A stretch of 64,000 nucleotides of DNA from Tremella fuciformis (Eukaryota > Basidiomycota > Tremellomycetes > Tremellales > Tremellaceae): contig CP136490.1 of the NCBI GenBank assembly GCA_032768795.1, forward strand, positions 5,456,001-5,520,000. The letters are read 5' to 3'. The position numbers and the translations under genes are program-made. Positions 51,301-61,818 of this stretch are shown here, piece by piece (the first letter of the stretch is position 1; each line of letters opens with the position of its first letter). The notes below the pieces were generated by a model. The model was not told the origin of the DNA and did not search any database. It saw only the letters and a program-made list of their open reading frames with translations.

Positions 51301-51946
51301 TGGTACATCGATCCGGTCATGAGGTTGTCAAGCGCTTTTTCGGATGAAAGAGAGCCGTCATCGCCCAGGAGCGCCCAGTCGAGCGAGGAAGGCCCGACAT
51401 CACCTGGCGGCCCAGGGTGCACGATAAGAGTCATGACCTGGATGTCAGCAGGCCCATGGACCGGGTCTGTAGACTCACATTGCGGTAGACGGACTCTGGC
51501 ACTTTCATCGTGAGGAAAGTGCCAATGACGATTCGCGGTTGCCACACTTTGACCGCCTCTTCAACCGCCTCGACGTTTAGAGCCAGTTGAACCGAGACGT
51601 TCTCGAACTTGAGAGCCGACAGATGCGCCCAGACCAGCTGGGTGGCGCTGTTGACTGCAGTGCAGACCAGCAAGATGGGCCATTTGCGCATCTCTGCGTA
51701 TTTCTCCGGAACGGCGGTCCATGCGCCGAGCGAAGCCAAGGACTCGGCGCCGAGGCCTTCCACCGGGAGAGGCGCGGAGCAGTCGCACGGTAGATCGTAG
51801 TAAGTGGGTGGGCGGTTCGGGGTGGTCCGTGTGGCTGAGGCGGCCGCCAGGATAGTAGACCCGCACGAACACCTGCGAGCCATGTGAGGCGGCCGCGTGC
51901 CGGGAAGAGGCAGGGTGGAGATGATAGGAGAGGGCTGGAGAGACAT
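48312..51946 (-). CDS. HypX-like fusion: formyltransferase plus crotonase, with long extra tail
   Basis: Five exons encode about 1,150 residues. Residues about 80-490 match the HypX formyltransferase half: CTAVNSATQLVWAHL, WQPRIVIGTFLTMKVPESVYR, LIVHPGPPGDVGPSSLDWAL (catalytic His) and EDLDAGAVWAWE (Asp). Residues about 490-650 are a crotonase: FYNGAMSTTKC, GGVTTFSNGIDLCTIEAAAD, LKGNAGAGGVALATNC and YNPGYKAIGLTGAENHTFTY. RYHTRRYAFVRK near residue 765 is where bacterial HypX ends. HypX makes CO from formyl-THF for [NiFe]-hydrogenase, an enzyme fungi lack, so the role here is open. About 375 further Ser/Pro/Arg-rich residues follow, and a Cys-rich leader (CSCG, CDC) precedes the core. The introns are fixed by the conserved frame. 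Confidence 0.85.
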
Positions 51947-53363
51947 GTTGGATAACGAAAGATGGGGAGTAGCTGGATGAAGGCGATACTTTGGTGGGAG
52001 AGCGGGTGGCGTTGCCTTCTGCTGGACACAGCTTATGTGAGGGATGAGGTCGGACGTCAGCGAGCCTCGCTGCTGCAGTCCTACCGTACGTCAGCCTGTA
52101 TCTCTCTCGGATCCTTGCTAGCGAATATTTCTGGTCCTCGAGGCGACAGTGGGCCATCCAAGGATTCGCGGTGATTAATGACCGGTCACTCACCCAAAGG
52201 CCGATCAGATCCGCGGGCGTCAGTCTCAGAGGAGTGCTTCTTGCCAGATCGTCCCCGAGGAAGGACGCCGCTGCTGTGTAGAGGACGAGTATCGGGACAA
52301 CGGCGAGCCGTGTGCGTTCTTTATGCTTGATGATCGCCTGTTTGCGAGCTCGGAGAGGACAAGCCACCGGGCGGTACACAAGCTGTGGTGATGTCGACGT
52401 CTGAGACAGGCAATGTGCCGTGTTGCCTGCTGCTTTGTGGCTGTGGGCGTATGTTGGGTTCTGGACCGCCTGGCTGGCGTAAGTGGGATTGGGCCTGCTG
52501 GCACGGGTGAGACTGTGTGCGGCAGGTCAAGTACTCGGCGGTATGACCACAACGGGCAAGATGGGCCGTGCATGCTTTATACAGACGGGCTGGCTGGAGA
52601 TTAGCACCCAGCCGAACGGCGAGCAGCGGAGGAGGCAGTGACGAGAGTGAGCGAGGGGGAACTTACCGACTCCCGACCCGGACAGGGGACGTTGGCCGAC
52701 CTGGACCATGGTCCCCCGCCCGCCCGTTCCTTCACTGCCCCCAGCCTACTGCCCAGCATGCGACGTCCTGGACCCTCGCCCGGCGAGTTGGATGTAAAGA
52801 GAGAGAGAGATCATTATGAAACGGACCAGTGTCAGGTGCCGGGGACCAGGTGTTCCGACCAAACTTACCGCAGGTGAGCGGGTGGAGAGACCTGATCTAA
52901 TCGCAGAGGACCTAATCTATGGTCCTGTGGACCTCGCTGCGATGGCGCAACGAGCATGATGGGTAACGTTATCGATTCTCCGAATATCTCCTGGGTTGTC
53001 GTGGACGTCGTTGTCCTCGTCTGCGTGTGCGGCGCTGCACAGCTATATGTGGCCCCGCCTGACCGTCTATGTGACGAGAGCAAGGATAAATTGAAACTGT
53101 TTAGACTAGGGATGCGGGGAACAAAGAACAAGGGTGTCGGGTGATTCTCACCGCTGGTCAAAGATCCTAAAATCAGGACACCTCGAAGGAACAGGGTGCT
53201 CTCCTTCTACATCTCCATGGTCCTGGCCAGCTGACAAGCCGCGCGGAGACGTATGCGAGGCGCAAGCCTGGTGATACATAAAAATGGAATATGCATGTGG
53301 AAGGGCATGGGAAGAAGCGATGCAATGCAGATGGTCCTATGCTACAGGCAAATGAGAGAAACG
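51947..53363. other. 1.4-kb region between MRE11 and the HypX-like gene
   Basis: It holds the 3' end of MRE11 and the promoter of the HypX-like gene. Splice-like signals on the minus strand suggest a small extra gene or upstream exons (see 52057-52709). The part from 52710 to 53363 shows nothing recognisable. Confidence 0.4.
52057..52709 (-). other. Doubtful small multi-exon gene or spliced leader of the HypX-like gene
   Basis: An ATG at 52709 opens MVQVGQRPLSGSGV and meets a GTAAGT donor. A GCTAAT branch and CCAG acceptor about 70-80 nt on lead to a Cys-rich frame (YKACTAHLARCGH, YLTCRTQSHPC). Further on, an open frame contains a hydrophobic LAVVPILVLYTAAASFLG and ends at a GTGAGT donor (52193). 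That donor pairs with a GCTGAC...GTAG acceptor (52081) and a stop at 52057. The two frames need an additional intron that I cannot place with certainty. It could equally be 5' UTR introns of the gene starting at 51946. Confidence 0.25.
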
Positions 53364-56017
53364 TCAGTCGTCGTCGGAAAGTTCAATCTGGCATTCAGCG
53401 ATTGTTACTTCATCACCAAGTATTACTCACTGGTTTTGAGCTCTTTGTCGTTTTCTTTCCAAAGCTACAGCAGTGATCAGCAGGTCGCCCTTCGTGGGAA
53501 TGGAAGAGCCACCCACGACAATTGAGCTTGCTTGCTGGCTGTTCCCCGCGCCACGGGGGTCTTCTTCGCCGGTGCCTTCGGAGCGGGCTTGGCGGGAGCT
53601 TTGGCTTTCGGCGCAGCACGACCCTTGGGTTTGGGGACCACTTCCTCTTCCTCTTCTTCCTCCTCGTCGTCATCCGAAGCCTCGTCGTCAATGAACTCCG
53701 CGTCAGTATAAGGGACGGGTCCAGAACAGGCCACTTACCAGACTCTTCTTCTTGCCCCGGCCGTTGGCAGCGCCGGTCGCCTTGCCTCTTCCCTTGGTGG
53801 ATTTTGTCGGTTGAACAGAAGCCTCCGAGTCGACCTCCATCATACTGTCCTCCGCAGCCATGCTATCTTCGTCCGAGTCCTTTCTTCGCCCTTTGCCCTT
53901 CTTGGATTTGCGTTGATCTTCTCTTTGCTGATGCTCCGCTTGCCAATGATTGGCGGCGTTCTCCTTGGCGTCCAGCATGTGCTGCTCCACGTCACCTTCC
54001 ACGACATCTTTCTGCTTCATATCCTTGCCAACGGCCTTCACCGTATCAATGACAAAGTCCTTGATCGCATCGCGATCGTCCTTGTCCACAAAGCGCATGA
54101 TTGCGTCTTCCAGCCCATTCTCGACCAAGACTTCGAGGTTCTGCGCCTGTAGGTACTGACGGACGAGAGTGGCCATTCGTAGCTTGGAAAGACGGTCATT
54201 GGTAGTCATCGCTGCAAGACCATCTTCGTCCCCAGCCCAATCCTCCTCATCTTCAATATCAGGCATGTCCGGCTGATTGTTGACCTCTGGAATCGTCAGC
54301 GCGGTCCTGCTCGGCAATTTGGCACTCACTTCGCTCAGCAGCCTTCTTCTTCCGATAATACTGAAGAATATCGCGCGGATTTGCGACACGCCCGACAAAG
54401 TCCTGACCAAAGCGGACGGGATTCGTCATCTCCTTCACCTCTGAGGTCTCGACCTTTATATCAGCCTGTACTTAACCACCAGGAGGAGCCATTCTGACCT
54501 TGAGTCTGATCAGCGGCAACATCATCCGCTCATCTTGGTCGTGTTGCCGTTCCTGCCACTCCTCCTCTGCTCTTGCGATCAACAGCTCGACCTGACAGTG
54601 AGCCAATTCCTTGAGTGAGTCGTAGACAAAGACTCGCCTGCGACCTGAGATATGCCGTTATAGTATCTCGCTCTTCCAGGTTGATCTTATTTTGCGGATC
54701 TTCAGCAGCCTCGGTAAGAACGACCTCCTCGATGACAAACGGCCTGACAGTCTTCAGAGGGACTTCGGTAATCTGGAACTGGTTGCCCTGGATTGACAGA
54801 ATGCCGCAGTGCCTGATGTTCAGCTCATACAAGCATATGACTCTTGACCGACTTTGGTATGGCCTCTCCAGGAGCTAAGGATGTGGCCACCGAACTGCCT
54901 GGCTGGGATATATAGTAATTCTTGCCCTCGACCTGCTCGGGCCATATCCGACAATCATGCTCGTGACCCCAGATGACCAGGTTGATCGCATCATCGAACA
55001 TGCCTTCGGGAACGCTCTGCTGAGGACCGTGCTTGACCCTGTGGAAGTCAGTAAGGACGACGGATGATCACCGGGACTCGCCTGTTTTGATGAATCAGCA
55101 GCATATTGAACCAGTCGTCATCGCCAACCTCCCCTCCGTCTGGCATGAACATCTTCACGCGATTTGAGCGCAGCTCGTAGTGCATTCGAGCGTCTTTGAC
55201 ATTGCCCACACCGTACATAGCGAGGTGCGTATTGCCCTTTCGGAGGAGTACCGGGCGAATCTTGATGCCTTGGTCCGAAGGATCGGCAGCCGCCTCGTCG
55301 GCGGTCAAGTCGAGCTTCCCAAAGTAGTTGATGACACCCGCCACCGAGAGCACGTCCAAAGCACACAGTGCCCCTTCCTGAGCATCAGCCTCTACAGCGG
55401 CAAGGGACGAGAGGCGAACTGGGCCTGTGCCTTGTGGGTCATCGTGATTGCCGTGTATTGAGAAGACAGGAATGGACACGTTTAGGTTGGGATCCTCGTA
55501 GTTGACGGCAGGGAAGGAGAAACCAGGCGTGCCTCCATCCATGGGATCGCTGAGCAGCTCGAACTGCCGGTCAGCAAAGGGGGGCGGCAGCCTCAATGTA
55601 CCTACGGAAATTGGCTTGTCGCCCATTGTATATTCGCGGAGGAGCGCTATCGTCTGGTGCATGCATGTCCTGCTCGGTCGGTTCTCATGAAAGAGATCTC
55701 CGGCGAGGAGGATGAAGTCGACATCTGCCGTCTGGGCGATCTCTAAAATCTCGCGAAAGGTGTTGATGGCATCCTGTCCTCGTACTGGATCCTTCTCCGC
55801 ATATCCGATGTGGTTGTCAGTGGCAAGGAGGATGCGAAAGCAGCTGCCAGTCAGTCCTGTTAACATGCTCTGCCTTCAAGGAGCTCTCACTTGTCTGGAT
55901 CCTGCTGAACGATAGAGGGCGTGATCTCTGGATCCACGATGCTGCCGGTGAGCTCAGCGCTCTGAAAGACGAGCGCTCCCACCTCGCCTGACGAGATCTC
56001 TGTGATGCAGCGGGCAT
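53364..56017 (-). CDS. MRE11: Mre11 double-strand break repair nuclease
   Basis: Mre11 is the nuclease of the MRN complex, acting in end resection, checkpoint signalling and telomere upkeep. A 44-nt first intron joins MPAASQRSRQAS to VDPEITPSIVQQDPDN. The phosphodiesterase motifs follow: ATDNHIGYAEKDPVRG (I), LAGDLFHENRPSR (II), SIHGNHDDPQG (III), NMLLIHQNRVKHG (IV) and VIWGHEHDCRI (V), then YYISQPGSSVATSLAPGEA. The capping domain has PLKTVRPFVIEEVVL and RFGQDFVGRVANPRDILQYYRKKK. The tail is Lys/Gly/Arg-rich with acidic runs, ending ELSDDD after two short exons. The intron at 55039-55081 after HQNR has a GC donor (ACAG|GCGAGT). It is divergent from NSE4, 191 bp apart. Confidence 0.95.
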
Positions 56018-56208
56018 CTCGTAGGTCCGATTGCTATCTTGGCATGAGTGTCGATGTTGATGGTACAAAAGTCTGGAGACTTGACGCACAGACCTATGGT
56101 CCGGTCAACCATTTATTGTGCCTGACTTTCCGTCCGTCTCACGCGTACCGCGTCTGTCCGTTTCCAAAATCAATCTTCTTCTCGCTATCATCTTTCGGAT
56201 CCCACGCA
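56018..56208. promoter_or_regulatory. Bidirectional promoter, MRE11/NSE4
   Basis: Only 191 bp separate the two start codons, so both leaders and core promoters overlap or abut. No TATA box was recognised. Confidence 0.5.
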
Positions 56209-57623
56209 ATGAGTAGCCTGGCTGGGCCCTCACGATCCAGTGGCCACATCAATGGACATGCGGAAACCCAAACACAACATGGGTCAGAAGACAGACCAGC
56301 CAGTGGCAAAAAGAGGCGGATCTCCGGTGTCGATGATATCTTCGCTCGACAGGATGCCGGGGAGAAGGCGCAGCTGGGCAGGCAGTACCGGGAGTTGCAA
56401 GCAGAGGCAGAAGGTGAGGTGGAATGACCAGTCTCCTGGGCCGACGACTCACGAACAGAAATGAGGGCCAACCAAGCGAATATCACTTTGCTCGACCTGC
56501 AGAAGAGCTTCGCAGCCCAGGACAAGGTGTTTCATCAAGGTCAGTTAATCAGTGTGGTCGACAATGATGCTGAGTCTAGTGCGGGATACGGGCACTGCAG
56601 GACTTGACTCTCGGCTCCTGAGCACCAATGCTGATACGGCGCTGGGCTTAGTGAGGAAGATGCGACAGGACGGCAATGCATTCGACATAGACGAGTTTGT
56701 CGCGAGGTGAGTCTGCCGAGATTTCAGAGTCATCAGCTGAAGCTCAGGATCAAAGCTCGCCTAGGTCTGAATCGGCTTGATCTCGATGATGAAGACGGTC
56801 TGTCCGAGGATGAGCTGGAAGAGTCGCTCGAGAACCCCAGGCGGCGAGGGCAAAGAGCAGGGCCTGTAGGAGATTGGGACAAGATAGGCTGGCAAGCCGC
56901 CCGGTTGACACGGAGGGTCTTTGGAGCAGAATTCCTGTCGGTACACCTGTACCCAAAGTCATAGCATCTCACAAGCAGATACGGGCCTTTGACAGTGACT
57001 CATACCAAGCGCACTGTCAATCGCCGAGGCGCTAGAGCACCGCTCGAACCCGTGACTCGGCCGGTAGAGATAGACCAGACACAACAATCAGCGGCTCAAG
57101 AAGGCAAAGACACTGCTACGCTGGTCCGAAAGGTGAGAGACATGAGTACACCCCTCAGATACTCATGTGGCAGGTATACAAGGTGTTGTGCGATCGGGTA
57201 CGGGAAGGAGAGGCTATCAATTACTTCGAGTTCATCATCAATCCGAACAGCTATGGTCAGACTGTCGAGAACGTGTTCTACACTAGCTTTCTTATTAAAG
57301 ACGGCTTTGCTGGAATCAGGGTGCAGGAGGACGGGCTCGTTGAACTGGGTACGACAGACCGCATTCTCATGTCTCAGCTGACAGGTCAGTGCGGATGAGT
57401 ATGGACGAGAAAGACGGGGAAGCAGGTCTGCCACGCTTTCAAGCCGTGATCGAGCTTGATCAAGAGGCTTTCGAGGTCAGTGGGATTCAGAATTTGAACA
57501 GAGAGCAGCCTGTTCATGTGACAGGAAGCGAAAAGAATTTTCAACATCCGCAAGAGCATCATTCCGGACCGGCCTCGAACGGAAGAAGCGCCCAATATGC
57601 GGCAAGATCAATGGTATTCATAG
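56209..57623 (+). CDS. NSE4: Nse4, kleisin of the SMC5/6 complex
   Basis: Nse4 bridges the Smc5 and Smc6 heads in the SMC5/6 complex for recombination repair and chromosome segregation. Exons give [16 protein letters not shown], then [19 protein letters not shown] and [20 protein letters not shown] (Nse4 N-terminal domain). Next comes [14 protein letters not shown], and the C-terminal winged helix, [20 protein letters not shown] and [19 protein letters not shown]. The last exons read [14 protein letters not shown] and [16 protein letters not shown], the family terminus. About eight introns. One near 57348-57390 has its acceptor set by frame and is the least certain. The convergent neighbour CYP10 stops only 73 bp away. 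Confidence 0.92.
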
Positions 57624-57696
57624 GGACCGGATATATGCGGTTCGTGCAGGATATAAATGTCGTTGTGTTGTGCGTCAATCGGTTCGTCTTCGGCGT

Positions 57697-58470
57697 CTAC
57701 TTTTGCTCCTCTGCTATTGGATTCGCGTGTATGGTCACGCGAAGAAGTTTGATCTCTATTGTTGGTCGATTCTTGGCGTTGACCGGTACTTTTTCCATCA
57801 TGTCTAGTGTCGAGTCGGCGCCGTCTATGACCCTGAGAATCAGACTTTGCTTCTTTGTCGGGCGACAGGACGACTTGCCGCCCAAATATGGAGTATTTGC
57901 CGTCGAGAGACGGTTGCTTTGCATATGTAATGAAGAACTGGTCTGGTCAGACATGTGGCGACCTCGGTCCGAGAAAGACGGCCAACCTGTGACTTGTTGG
58001 TGTCCGGCCCAGCGTTGGCCATGGCTACGACACCTCTGTTGTTGAACTTTGATCAGTATTCCATGTTTTGGAAGTAGTCTAGATCGCTTGGCTTACGCGT
58101 AAAGTCTGCCTGATCTCATCTGGGAACGGCTTCCCCCATATGCTCTGTCCGCCCTTGCCGGCACCAGTGGGGTCGCCACCTTGGATCATGAAGCCCTTGA
58201 TGTTGCGATGGAAGAGAGTGCCGTCATATTGGCCAGATGCACAGAGGGCCAGGAAGTTCTACCGATTAGAACTTGCTCGCTGGAGGGTGAACCACAGGTC
58301 TTCTCACTTCTGCTGTTCTCGGGACTGCCTCGCAGAAAATCTCAATCTAGACATCAACTTGAGCCCGACACGGGCGGGTTAGAGCTGACCTTGATATCCC
58401 CGAGGGTGGTATGCAAAGTGACGGACTACTCTTGAGCTTTGGTCCCCACGGCAAGGCCTGTACTCACCAT
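57697..58470 (-). CDS. CYP10: Cyclophilin PPIL3/Cyp10, spliceosomal-type peptidyl-prolyl isomerase
   Basis: A prolyl cis-trans isomerase of the PPIL3 group, associated with the spliceosome in other eukaryotes. Seven or so exons give [133 protein letters not shown] and [11 protein letters not shown]. The active-site Arg (FHRN), Phe and His-equivalent positions follow the family. The first coding exon is the ATG alone (58468-58470): a 42-nt intron (58426-58467) separates it from SVTLHTT. Length, about 165 residues, is normal. Confidence 0.93.
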
Positions 58471-58904
58471 GACCCGCCATGCGACAACGAGCTTGCACAA
58501 GAGGTGATATGCATGTCACTCTATCGTCAAGAGAATAGACGGAGCCCCTCGCCCAAGCTTGTTTTCTGTCTGATCCCCCCAAATAGCCCTGGCAATGATC
58601 CCAGCCAACGGCGACCCTGAAGAAGCAGTCGCCCATGCTGCTCACATGCGACATTCCCGGCTCTCACTCTCATCATATCGCTCACTTTCTTGTCTTTCGT
58701 TCTCGCACAACCCGTCAGACACCCCGCACATATCCGACCGACAAGGTGGAGATCGCGCTCACAAAGGACAATCGCACTCCTTGGAAGCGCACCCTCCAGC
58801 ATGTCTCGCCCACACTACCTGCCCGACGCGAACACTACCCCTCTCTAAATCGATCACTCGATCATTGTCTCCTTAGAGGCGTGACGCACAGATCCGCCGG
58901 CAGC
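58471..58904. other. Divergent promoter region, CYP10/sensor-like gene
   Basis: About 430 bp between divergent start codons. The plus-strand frame of the next gene is open back to 58635 but without conserved content, so this is taken as leader. Confidence 0.4.
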
Positions 58905-60328
58905 ATGACCACGTCCTCCATGAGCTCATCTCAGACCTTTCCGGTGCATCCACGGGCGCCCGGACTGCCTCGGGCCACTTCCGATCCCGCTCATCTTGCG
59001 ACTCCGGAAGATGAGACGCCCGTTAAACCGGGTCAGCAGCCCATCTATGTCTTGTCGGCAGATGGGTCCAGTCTGTTTTTGCTAGACCCGACAAAACCAG
59101 GAGAACATGAGGAGCCGCCTCCTTATGCTTCCTTCACACCCATCATCGACTCGCCAGATACGCCACCAGATGGGGACGCAGAGGGCGGGCCGTCGTCCCC
59201 ACGGAGAACAGAGGTCCCGTTTCCCTCCATCGATACCGCCGTTTTGCTATCGCCTGAAACTCATCATCGGCATCGAGCAAGTACCATGTCTGCCATCGGC
59301 TGTGGGACGCGAAGATCTGCTTCTGGGCATCGCAGTGGTACCGTCTCCGAACGTCCACGACCGAGATACCATTCGTCTTTCTCCAGCGGTGTGCCGGATG
59401 ATCTCCCGCCGCCGACTTCTGGGATCCGCACGACTGCTTCTTCACCGGGGATCAGGCATCCGGCCGCAATGGCTAATGAGACCACTCCTCTTCTGCTGCG
59501 CCCGGACGATCCAAACGGCGAGCTATCGTTCGGACGTCGGGGATTTTGGGGTGGGGTCTTCGGCGGCGAATTCGAGGATGTAGCAGGAAAGGGCTTTGTC
59601 GCAGGCTGGAAGAGGTTCTGGGCACCCATGGGTATTGCAGCCTATTGGCGAGCTATGGCTCACCTCGTCTTCCTGAACTTTCCCTTCGTCAGTATGAAGA
59701 CTATTGATCAACAGCCTCTTGCTGATCAGCAGGCACTACTCGTCTGGCCTCCACTAGTCGCAGGTACACTTGCGGGTACAGCTCTACTCATCACCTTGCC
59801 AATCGGAGCAGCCGTTTGGTGGCTGACTCTGTTCATCTCCCGCTCGGCCGCGCGCCTCGAGGTAAGTTACGATCCATGACTTCATAAAGTCTGACCGTCA
59901 GACGGTGATGCAGTTGAACCACCATTCGCCTTTGGACGATTCCATCCCTCCATCATCCTATCATCCAATTTTCTACCGAGTCAAAGAACGTTCGACCCCC
60001 ACCAGTCCAATATCACAGACTGCATCTAGGGATGACTTCCCTTTGGAAGTGGTATGGGACAAGCGCTTCATGAAGTGTTCCTATGCCATGGTCAGCCGTC
60101 ACACCGATGACATTGACGACACTGACACCGTAGTTTGCCGACCATTACTCGTATTCGGCGTTGTCCTATTTCCTGCTCATCAAACCCCTAATAACCCTGT
60201 TCAGCACGATCATCGTCATCGCCCTCCTGCCTGTTTGCTTCGGGCTCATTTTCGCCATTCCGATATATTTGCGAGCATCGCGAAGGTGGGGCAGATGGCA
60301 AGCCGGAGTTGCTATTGAAAATCTGTGA
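58905..60328 (+). CDS. Multi-pass membrane protein, 'putative sensor'-domain-like
   Basis: Residues 1-230 are Pro/Ser-rich and disordered, with a TPLLL motif just before the membrane part. Then comes FWAPMGIAAYWRAMAHLVFL, an intron, ALLVWPPLVAGTLAGTALLI and TLPIGAAVWWLTLFISRSAA. After a loop and one more intron comes YFLLIKPLITLFSTIIVIA and LLPVCFGLIFAIPIYLRA. The Trp-Arg-x-x-x-x-Leu entry and paired hydrophobic blocks resemble the putative-sensor family known from bacteria and seen in fungi. The start at 58905 (MTTSSMSSS) is chosen because upstream codons lack bias. Membrane of residence and function are unknown. Confidence 0.6.
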
Positions 60329-60867
60329 GCCGTCCGGGCTCGTCATTCGGGTTGTATATACACATTGTCATTTTGGGCACTTGAGAGGATTGCATATATT
60401 CACCACAATCCCTTTTGCAATAATAACAAAATCACTTTGCACAGCTCAGGTCGCCAATCGTCAAACAAGGACGAGTGGTTAACTCTGCTGCCTCGAACCT
60501 CATATCGTAGGTCTTGCCAACCACATACCACTCCGCCTAACCGAGGTGCACTTTTCGTAAAAACATCCATTGATGGCGCTCATCCCGCCGCCTGCTTTGC
60601 CAATTCTGTTCCTTTGTGCGACCCCATCTCTCTTCAGCCTAAAGGGACGAGCAGACAGGGAATGCGAGCCCTCGCAGCAATTTCGAGCCCGCCTGACGTT
60701 TTGCAATACAGTCCTTTCAGCAGTGGCAAGAACTGATATCAAAACATAGCACCTTGGCGGGGTGGGTGTAGTATATAATTCGCGCTCCCCCTTCCAGATT
60801 CGCCATTCATACTACAAAGTTCTCCTCACTTTGCTGTCCCCAAAGTGTTCCCCTTACCACCTTCATT
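60329..60867. other. Intergenic region with TATA box
   Basis: About 540 bp, richer in A/T than most of the window. It contains TATATAAT at about 60772-60779, about 90 bp before the next start codon. A weak tRNA-like match near 60480-60545 was examined and rejected. Confidence 0.45.
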
Positions 60868-61818
60868 ATGAGTGACAGCAGTCCGGAACCGGAAGATCCC
60901 GTTGAAGTTGAAGGTGATGTTCCGGAAGAAGTAGATGAAGGTCAAGTGTACGTGGACCATTTCGCTGACGACGTCCTCATGCACCACGCAACCAATGGAG
61001 AATTTCGGTTATCTCTTCAGCGCTATAGGTCTTGCATTCCCTCGACTGCACCTCCAACCCGAGTCTCCAACGATCGACCTGTAGGCGTTTCTAACACCAC
61101 CTTGGGCACTTCTGTGAACCAGGGTCGAGTCGTTCGACTCCCAAATGGGACTTATCAGTTCATCGTCGATGACACAGTTCTCACCAATCCAACAAACCCG
61201 TCTTCGAATTCGGGACCCTCGGCACCAAGCCACATCACCGCTTTCACCACACCGGATGCACCTGCCCCTCCAGGCGGGGCCTCACTCGCGATCCCGCTCG
61301 ATGAGGGGGTCCAGTCAGCCTCGGGCTCACTGGTGGGAGATTCTCGACAACTCTTGGACAGACTCCCGACAGACAAGCGGCCGCTCACAGCGACGAGCTC
61401 TGGCGGATCGGACACAGGTGAATCGGCGGCCGGCCCGAGCAGTCCGAAGAGACCTCGCACTCACGACGAGGAGCCGGAGACGCCGGCTCCAGCCTCGGCA
61501 ACGACAGCAGAGCCCTCGAGTGCCCGTGGAGAAAATGCGGAAAGTACTTTCGATCCAGACGCCACTGGTCTGCCATTTGTTTCGTTCTCCATGATGCCAT
61601 CTCCGCCTGCTCACGTGGACCCGGACACGGAAGATTGGAGGGCAAATTGGACAGCTGGAGCCAGTGATACCGGTGGACTAGCGGTACCAACCAGGGTCAC
61701 CAGTGGAGATGATGTTCCATCATCTCTATCTGAGCACTCTTCGCTGCTCAACCTTTCTCTGGATTCGAGCCCCAGGGCTCCCGAATCACCCAAGGACGAT
61801 GCTGGACAGGCATTCTAG
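60868..61818 (+). CDS. Unknown intron-less acidic, disordered protein
   Basis: A single exon of 316 residues starts MSDSSPEPEDPVEVEGD and has a clear upstream TATA box. It is rich in Ser, Pro, Asp, Glu and Thr. The only ordered-looking part is GRVVRLPNGTYQFIVDD near residue 100. KRPRTHDEE could be a nuclear signal. No membrane segment. No introns, which is unusual in this window and may mean a young or recently moved gene. No family recognised. Confidence 0.6.
   Translation: MSDSSPEPEDPVEVEGDVPEEVDEGQVYVDHFADDVLMHHATNGEFRLSLQRYRSCIPSTAPPTRVSNDRPVGVSNTTLGTSVNQGRVVRLPNGTYQFIVDDTVLTNPTNPSSNSGPSAPSHITAFTTPDAPAPPGGASLAIPLDEGVQSASGSLVGDSRQLLDRLPTDKRPLTATSSGGSDTGESAAGPSSPKRPRTHDEEPETPAPASATTAEPSSARGENAESTFDPDATGLPFVSFSMMPSPPAHVDPDTEDWRANWTAGASDTGGLAVPTRVTSGDDVPSSLSEHSSLLNLSLDSSPRAPESPKDDAGQAF

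Noticed and set aside
60480..60545. tRNA-like pattern on the minus strand (GGTTAG...TTAACC ends, GGTTCGA box)
   Set aside because: The T-arm stem does not pair, the B box is only partly matched, and no sound anticodon arm could be drawn.
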